In this document: in pieces, positions 58,935 to 64,000 of the stretch
Layout: each line of letters begins with the position of its first letter
Numbering within the stretch: position 1 is the stretch's first letter
Assembly (NCBI GenBank): GCA_026214975.1
Contig: CM047805.1
Span: 8,704,463-8,768,462 of the forward strand
Source: Gentiana macrophylla
Lineage: Eukaryota > Streptophyta > Magnoliopsida > Gentianales > Gentianaceae
Reading direction: 5' to 3'
Length of the DNA stretch: 64,000 nt
The notes under the pieces: generated by a model
What the model was told of the DNA's origin: nothing
What the model saw: only the letters and a program-made list of their open reading frames with translations
The model's database searches: none
Made by a program: the position numbers and the translations under genes

Positions 58935-59866
58935 GCGTAATATGTAACGCGTAAAAATTTGTGTCTGACAGCGATAATTGAGTCGTAAATGATTCAGTTA
59001 ACTACTTAGACAGTCGTATTGACTTGGCCAAAAAGGGCTAACCCTAGTTAATAAGACATTTATGTCTCACACTTATATGGGGTGAGAATTCTTCTACTTT
59101 AACTATGTGGGTCCATGCAGTATTGACATCCTAAATAAGTGTGAGACATAAACTTGGCCTAAAAGGGCTAACCCGAGTTGATAAGATATTTAACTATGTG
59201 GGTCCATGCAGTATTGACATCCTAAATAAGTGTGAGACATAAATGTCTTATCAACTCGGGTTAGCCCTTTTAGGCCAAGCAAGGAAAACAGATCTAAGTA
59301 GTTAACCGGATTCTTCATGGCTCAATTAGCGATACCAGAAATAGGTTTGGAGGCTTTACAAATGAAATGTTCCACATAGTTAAAGTAGAGAATTCTCATC
59401 TTATACAAGTGTGAAATATAAATATTTTGTCAATTTGTGTCAGTTCTATTAGGTCAAGCGACGATGACATGTGTAAGTAGTTAACCAGTTTCCTTATGGT
59501 TGGATTAGCGCTGTCAGACACATGTTTGAGGCGTTACGATTGGTATCAGAGCTGACTACGAAACGGAACTATGCGATGCATCGTAAGAGACGGTTTAAAG
59601 ATGACATCTAGTTATCTTTGGCAGGGACGAGTCCAGGAACACTCCCGGCGAAGACGTCAGTTGCTTATAAAGGGAGAATGTAATGTCTCACATAGTTAAA
59701 GTAATAGAATTCTCACCCTCTTATAAGTATGAGACATAAATGTCTTGTCCACTCGGTTAGCCTTTTTAGGTCAAACGATGACAACGTGTTTAAGTAGTTA
59801 ACCAGATTCTTTATGACTCAATTAGCGTTGAAAGACACATGTTTGACCATTTGAGCGCTTTACACG
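58935..59866. mobile_element. TRIM retrotransposon cluster with inverted and tandem LTRs
   Basis: A small non-coding LTR element: LTR 59363-59538, PBS ATTGGTATCAGAGC (59539-59552), a ~125-bp interior, polypurine AAAGGGAGAA (59669-59678) and LTR 59679-59866. The LTRs share tcacatagttaaagta, gagaattctca, ttaggtcaa and agtagttaacca. A further partial LTR in the same direction lies just upstream (about 59195-59361). An inverted LTR occupies about 58939-59113 and an inverted fragment about 59136-59191. No protein is encoded. Confidence 0.82.
59153..59279. repeat. Near-perfect hairpin (39-bp arms) at the LTR head-to-head junction
   Basis: Arms 59153-59191 and 59241-59279 are complementary at 38 of 39 positions around a 49-nt loop. 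The arms include ggcctaaaagggctaacccg and its complement. It arises where an inverted LTR fragment meets a direct one. Confidence 0.92.
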
Positions 59867-61964
59867 TATGACGCATTTGGTCTGCAATATTTTCATATTG
59901 TCTCATAAGAGAACCGTAGTAGTTGCATTGTGGCTGGCTTCTACACTGCATATTGTCAGAAAGAAGACTTATTATACAGAAAGATGAAATAACAATAAGG
60001 ATCTGGAAGGTAAATATGCGATGGGCATCGTTGGCAGCATCAATTTGTAGAAGGTATTAGGGATGGGCGTCCATTAATCATGTGTCTTTCTCTCTCCTAC
60101 TTTTACATATCATTCTTTAAAATTTTTACAACTATTACAACATCTTATCATTTACAAAACATCTATAAAATAAATTTATAATTTTTATCCAATCACTTTA
60201 TTCCACGTCAACACTCATTGACAGAATCCATTCTCAAATGGCAAAAGATTACTACAGTTGCTCTAAATAAGCCTTATCTTTTACATATTGACATTTTTTT
60301 TTTGAAGGTATATTGACATATTTTAGATCAAATGTTAGGTATCCTAAAAATTAAGCAGAATGATATAGTTAAAGAACCAAAATGTCAAAAAAATTTTTTT
60401 TTTATTTTTTGACTTTCAAAAAACCCAGAAATATAGAGGTTGGTTTTGAGATAATGAATATCCAAAGGGGCAAAAGTGTAAATTTTCTTTTTTGGGAGGG
60501 CCAATATAGTGAAAACCTATGTAAAAACCTCAACAATTTAATTGTTGGTGTTTGTCACGAGGGTAGTGGTCCCAAAAGGGCTTATCAATGCTAGGTGTCA
60601 TACACCATTAAAAAAAAATGATTAAAGGTTATATAGGACAGTTTTAATCTAAAATGATTGAAAAATACAGTTACTTCATGTATTATTATATTTTGTCATT
60701 CTCAATTATTTTGTATCTTATCTTATCCTTTTGGCCTCTGGCCTCTAAAAAAAAATTGTCTAAGGTGTCATAGAGTAATTCTGACGTAGGGAGTTTTTAT
60801 TACACCTGACCGTCAGATTTACGGCACGTGAACAAAGAAACAAAACAATTTTATTTTTTTATACACATGACGCATATCTGACTGTCGAGTTTGTCTAAGA
60901 ATTTTCCGGTGTCATAGTCCACAAGTTTCCCCAACTTTGGTATGGGGGTTTTAATCCTAGGAAATCTGAACCAAACACTTTACATTGATTAAATAGAAAT
61001 GATTTCTGAGAAGAAAAAAAAAGTCTAAAAGCCAGAGGAATATTACCTGGATGAAAGAAAGTGAACGTTGCATGTCAATACACACATTTTTATGAGTGTT
61101 TTCTCAGAGAGACTTCACTAGTAGGGAATCGCCACGCGTGGCGGGATCTCAGGCATCAGATTTTACGAGGTGGAATACATGTCAGATCTTCAGTGTGTGA
61201 AAATTATGTGGTCCAGATCTTTCTTAGCGTATGCTGATTCCCTAAGAGGAAATCACTGAATGTAATTTTCCCATTTTTATGCCATTTTATTTTTGTACGA
61301 TTTTTTTTTTTTTTTTTTCACTCGATGTTCTGTTTTTACTCTTTTTAACAATTTTTTGTCCACATTAATATATATATCAAGTTTCTATTAGTTGTAACAT
61401 TTTATGTATTCTATGTTATAATTTTGACACTGTGCATTTGGGTTGAAAACCATAAAAAGAATTTTTTTCTTAAAGCCTCTCAGATCCTCAAACTTAATGG
61501 CCCGTTTCGAAGTTAAGTTCAGCTCGTCGTCGTCACTATAAATTTGTACTCACCTCACTCAATGATAAGGTCTGACCAAAAAGTTTTTCAACATGATGAA
61601 ATTGAAATATAAGCGACAAAAGTGAAAATTTCATAAATTTCTTGTTTTTTTTTGTTGACAAAACGTCATTTTTTGTCCCAAAAAAATTATAGATTTAAAT
61701 TATTTGATGTATAAAAAAGATATCATTGGATGAGATATATTTATTTTGTTGGAATTTTCGTTTTGTTTTAAATATTATATTTCATTTATATTTTTTTTAT
61801 AATAAATGATGTAGATGTATCATTTTTCTACAGCATATTGCATAATATAGAATCACATGCAAAACTTAGTCTACTTGCCGACGTCAAGTGTCGGTACACT
61901 ATCTTTAGTCCTTTTTGGCAATAAAATTATTCTTTTAACATTAATTTTTTTCTTGAGATTCCAC

Positions 61965-62016
<52 letters not shown>

Positions 62017-62570
62017 AGTAAAATTTTTCTCTAACCGGGACCATTTAGTTCAGCACGTTAGCTAGTGATTTTTCTACTTTTTGGTTGAATAAAAAAAATA
62101 TCATGCTTACTTCATTCCATTGGTAGATGAAAATCCTTTTTTTTTTAAATTTTTTTTAGTTTAGCAGGAAAACTGACGTGTTACAATGCTAAGGGAATCA
62201 TAAAAAAATGAAGATATTTTGGGCTACTTTAAAGTTTGCTATCATGTTATTATTGGGATATAATCGTAAATTTCTAACTTTTTCGAGTGTTGTTGAAGTG
62301 TTTGAAATATTGATTATGTATTTGCTTTCTTGGCTTAATTTCTTTTAGAGTGATGATAAGTTGATGTGCGGAGTAAGAGGTGATGATATTAAAACCCTTT
62401 ATCAATGTTGTCATGTTATTTATCTTATGCAAATGTTGAGGATCTTTGTCGGTCATATAGTGCCTCTCAACTTGGTTGGCTTTCACCCCTAGCCAGAGTG
62501 AGAATAGTGATTAGCTTAACCACCGGGCTAAATGTCACATTGTAATCTAAGTCTTGATATTAATGAATTC
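59867..62570. other. AT-rich intergenic region
   Basis: No supported gene. 60630-60745 resembles 46935-47080. 61110-61235 is a foldback with ends agtagggaatcgcc and gctgattcccta. (TA)n at 61970-62011. The longest open frames (60382-60594; 62274-62486) have no recognisable domain. Confidence 0.5.
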
Positions 62571-64000
62571 TGTAATATTCCGATTTTCGGGAAAAGGCAG
62601 ACGTGTTTCGTTAAAACGAAATATTATTATTTCTTTTCTTTTATGGGAGTTAAATATTTAATAGAGTTTGTATATATATTTTTTCGAATTATATGTATAT
62701 ATAATTAAGGGAAAACCTGAGTATTTGGTAATTAAAGAACAATTAAGGAAAAATGAGATTTATGGGAAATTGGTATTTAAGGAAATTTACACACAATAAT
62801 CTCATAACCTAAACACAAAATCAGAAATCAGTTTTTCACTTCTTCTCTGCGCAATTTGGAGGAAGAAAGAGGCCAAGGGAGTTTTCACGATATCTGAAGC
62901 GTTTCTTGATCGTTTTCAGATCGGACGAGAGATTTGGAACCGTTGTGAGAAGCATATCGTTTGGATATCGATTGGAGGAAGTGCGTGAGCTTTTCGAGAG
63001 GCTTTTGAATGGTTTTGGTCGCAAATAGGTAAGAAACTCTTCCTATGATCTCGGTTATGATTCGTAAAGTTTAGATTATGTTTTAAGATGAGTAGACGCA
63101 AGAAAGTTGTGCTTCGTCGTTGATCAATAAATCAAAGATGTTTAGATATGTCTCCTACGTTTTACTGTGCTTAATTTGGTGTTAATTAGGTTAGAAACGG
63201 ATTTGAAATCGCGTTTAGAAGATTTAGCGTTTTGGAAAAACCAGCGGACGGGCGCGTCTGATTAGCGGACGGGCGTCTGCGACCCTAGTAGCTCAAACGG
63301 GCGTTTGCACAAGGCAGACGGGCGTTTGAGATTAGATTTTTGATTCAGGATGTAGCTGTTTTAGGCGGACGGGCGTTTGGGGTTTAGTGGACGGGCGTTT
63401 GTTTACGGACGGGCGTCCATGGGAGGTTGGACGGGCGTTTGGCCTGTTTTACCTTGTTTTTACTATTTTAGCATTCCAGATTGGTTTTGGCCTCATAATC
63501 GTGCTTTCAATGTTTTAATCCCTTAATCATGATATGCCAACATTGTGTAAATTTAAACAAGCCTGAATTGAGCATCTGATTCGTTCAGTTAAAACACCGA
63601 ATGTACTCTTAAAGGGAGTTGAAGTTCGGATCCGTCGGAAGAGCATGCTAGGCTTGTGCTTTGATGAATTAGTATTCATCAATGTCTGTGTAATTGCTAG
63701 GCCTTGTAATGTCTAGTGGTCTTGGAAGAGAGTAGTAAATGTGAGGGAGATTAATTGAAAACACTTAGGTGGTTAGTTAATCATTCTAATAAATACATAC
63801 TTGACTAGTAAAATATTAAACACCATGTCTCTCTTGGATAGGCACCAATCCATATCGCGATGTGTGTGCTACCTCTGAAGGTGGAAGAACCCGTAGGTCA
63901 AAAGAACCACAAGTTCGGGGGACTCCGCTGAGGTGTGCGTACTATCGGAGCCTACCTATTCTAGCCTCCGTGGATATTGGTGTGATCCACTAATATGTTG
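62571..64000 (+). repeat. Partial LTR of a Tekay/Del-like element (runs off the window)
   Basis: Begins TGTAATATTCCG and is colinear, in the opposite orientation, with the LTR at 28022-25806. Shared landmarks are gcagacgtgt, the GGACGGGCGT repeat block, and aacaccgaatgtactcttaa leading into ggatccgtcgg. It differs substantially toward the right end, so it is a related but distinct subfamily. Whether coding sequence follows lies outside the window. Confidence 0.82.
63240..63440 (+). repeat. Internal LTR repeats on GGACGGGCGT(C/T)(C/T)G
   Basis: About eight copies of acgggcgt within 200 bp, with flanks alternating between gtctg and gtttg. The same block, inverted, is at 26997-27205. Confidence 0.88.

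Noticed and set aside
59153..59279. MicroRNA precursor
   Set aside because: Arms are almost perfectly paired over 39 bp and derive from inverted TRIM LTRs; better explained as a transposon inverted repeat.

Overview
This is plant nuclear DNA, most likely from a eudicot. The window holds two complete intron-containing nuclear genes and the 5' end of a third, separated by AT-rich, repeat-laden spacer. From 21.5 kb to the end it is almost entirely nested transposable elements. No rRNA gene, CRISPR array or bacterial-style operon is present. I cannot name the species.

Genic part (1-20.5 kb). On the minus strand, 1-799 is the proline/tyrosine-rich N-terminus of a phospholipase D beta, running off the left edge. 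It faces away from a complete five-exon gene (1970-4768, +) for a two-CRM-domain, CAF-like organellar group II intron splicing factor with a probable mitochondrial presequence. A small single-finger C2H2 (QALGGH-type) frame lies at 5551-5790 (-). LPEAT2, an EF-hand lysophospholipid acyltransferase, is complete in 14 exons (14651-20442, +). Its introns hold a minisatellite, a MITE and one GC-AG intron. Between the genes are a three-copy 60-bp repeat, a ~0.9-kb short-unit minisatellite, a tRNA-derived SINE, several MITEs, a G-rich GGTAGG-like array inside an inverted-repeat element, and copies of a CGAG-rich dispersed repeat.

Mobile part (21.5-64 kb). A Tekay/Del-like Ty3/gypsy element (21776-28022, coding on minus, TSD ACTAG) has lost the end of pol and part of its 3' LTR. 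A hAT-like copy downstream is split by a 7.4-kb non-autonomous CACTA element (29054-36469, TSD TAT). That element carries broken fragments of at least four unrelated host genes: non-specific phospholipase C, SMC5, an oxidosqualene cyclase and a DA1-type peptidase. A second, uninterrupted hAT-like copy (36678-37638) shows the pre-insertion arrangement. Two Ty3/gypsy Tat-lineage elements follow. E1 (38758-47250) is 5'-truncated and decayed. E2 (48063-57841) is structurally complete with two 509-bp LTRs and TSD TAAAC. Both carry a tandem-repeat array and then an antisense, intron-containing gene between pol and the 3' LTR. E1 is flanked by ~1.2-kb direct repeats, and E2 is inserted in the right-hand one. 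A TRIM cluster with inverted and tandem LTRs lies at 58.9-59.9 kb. The window ends inside a plus-strand LTR related to that of the 21.8-28.0 kb element.

The host genes do not form a pathway. PLD beta and LPEAT2 both act on membrane phospholipids, and the captured NPC fragment belongs to the same area of metabolism, but I see no sign that this is more than coincidence. The most interesting object is the multi-gene-capturing CACTA element. Next are the antisense intron-containing genes of the two Tat elements.
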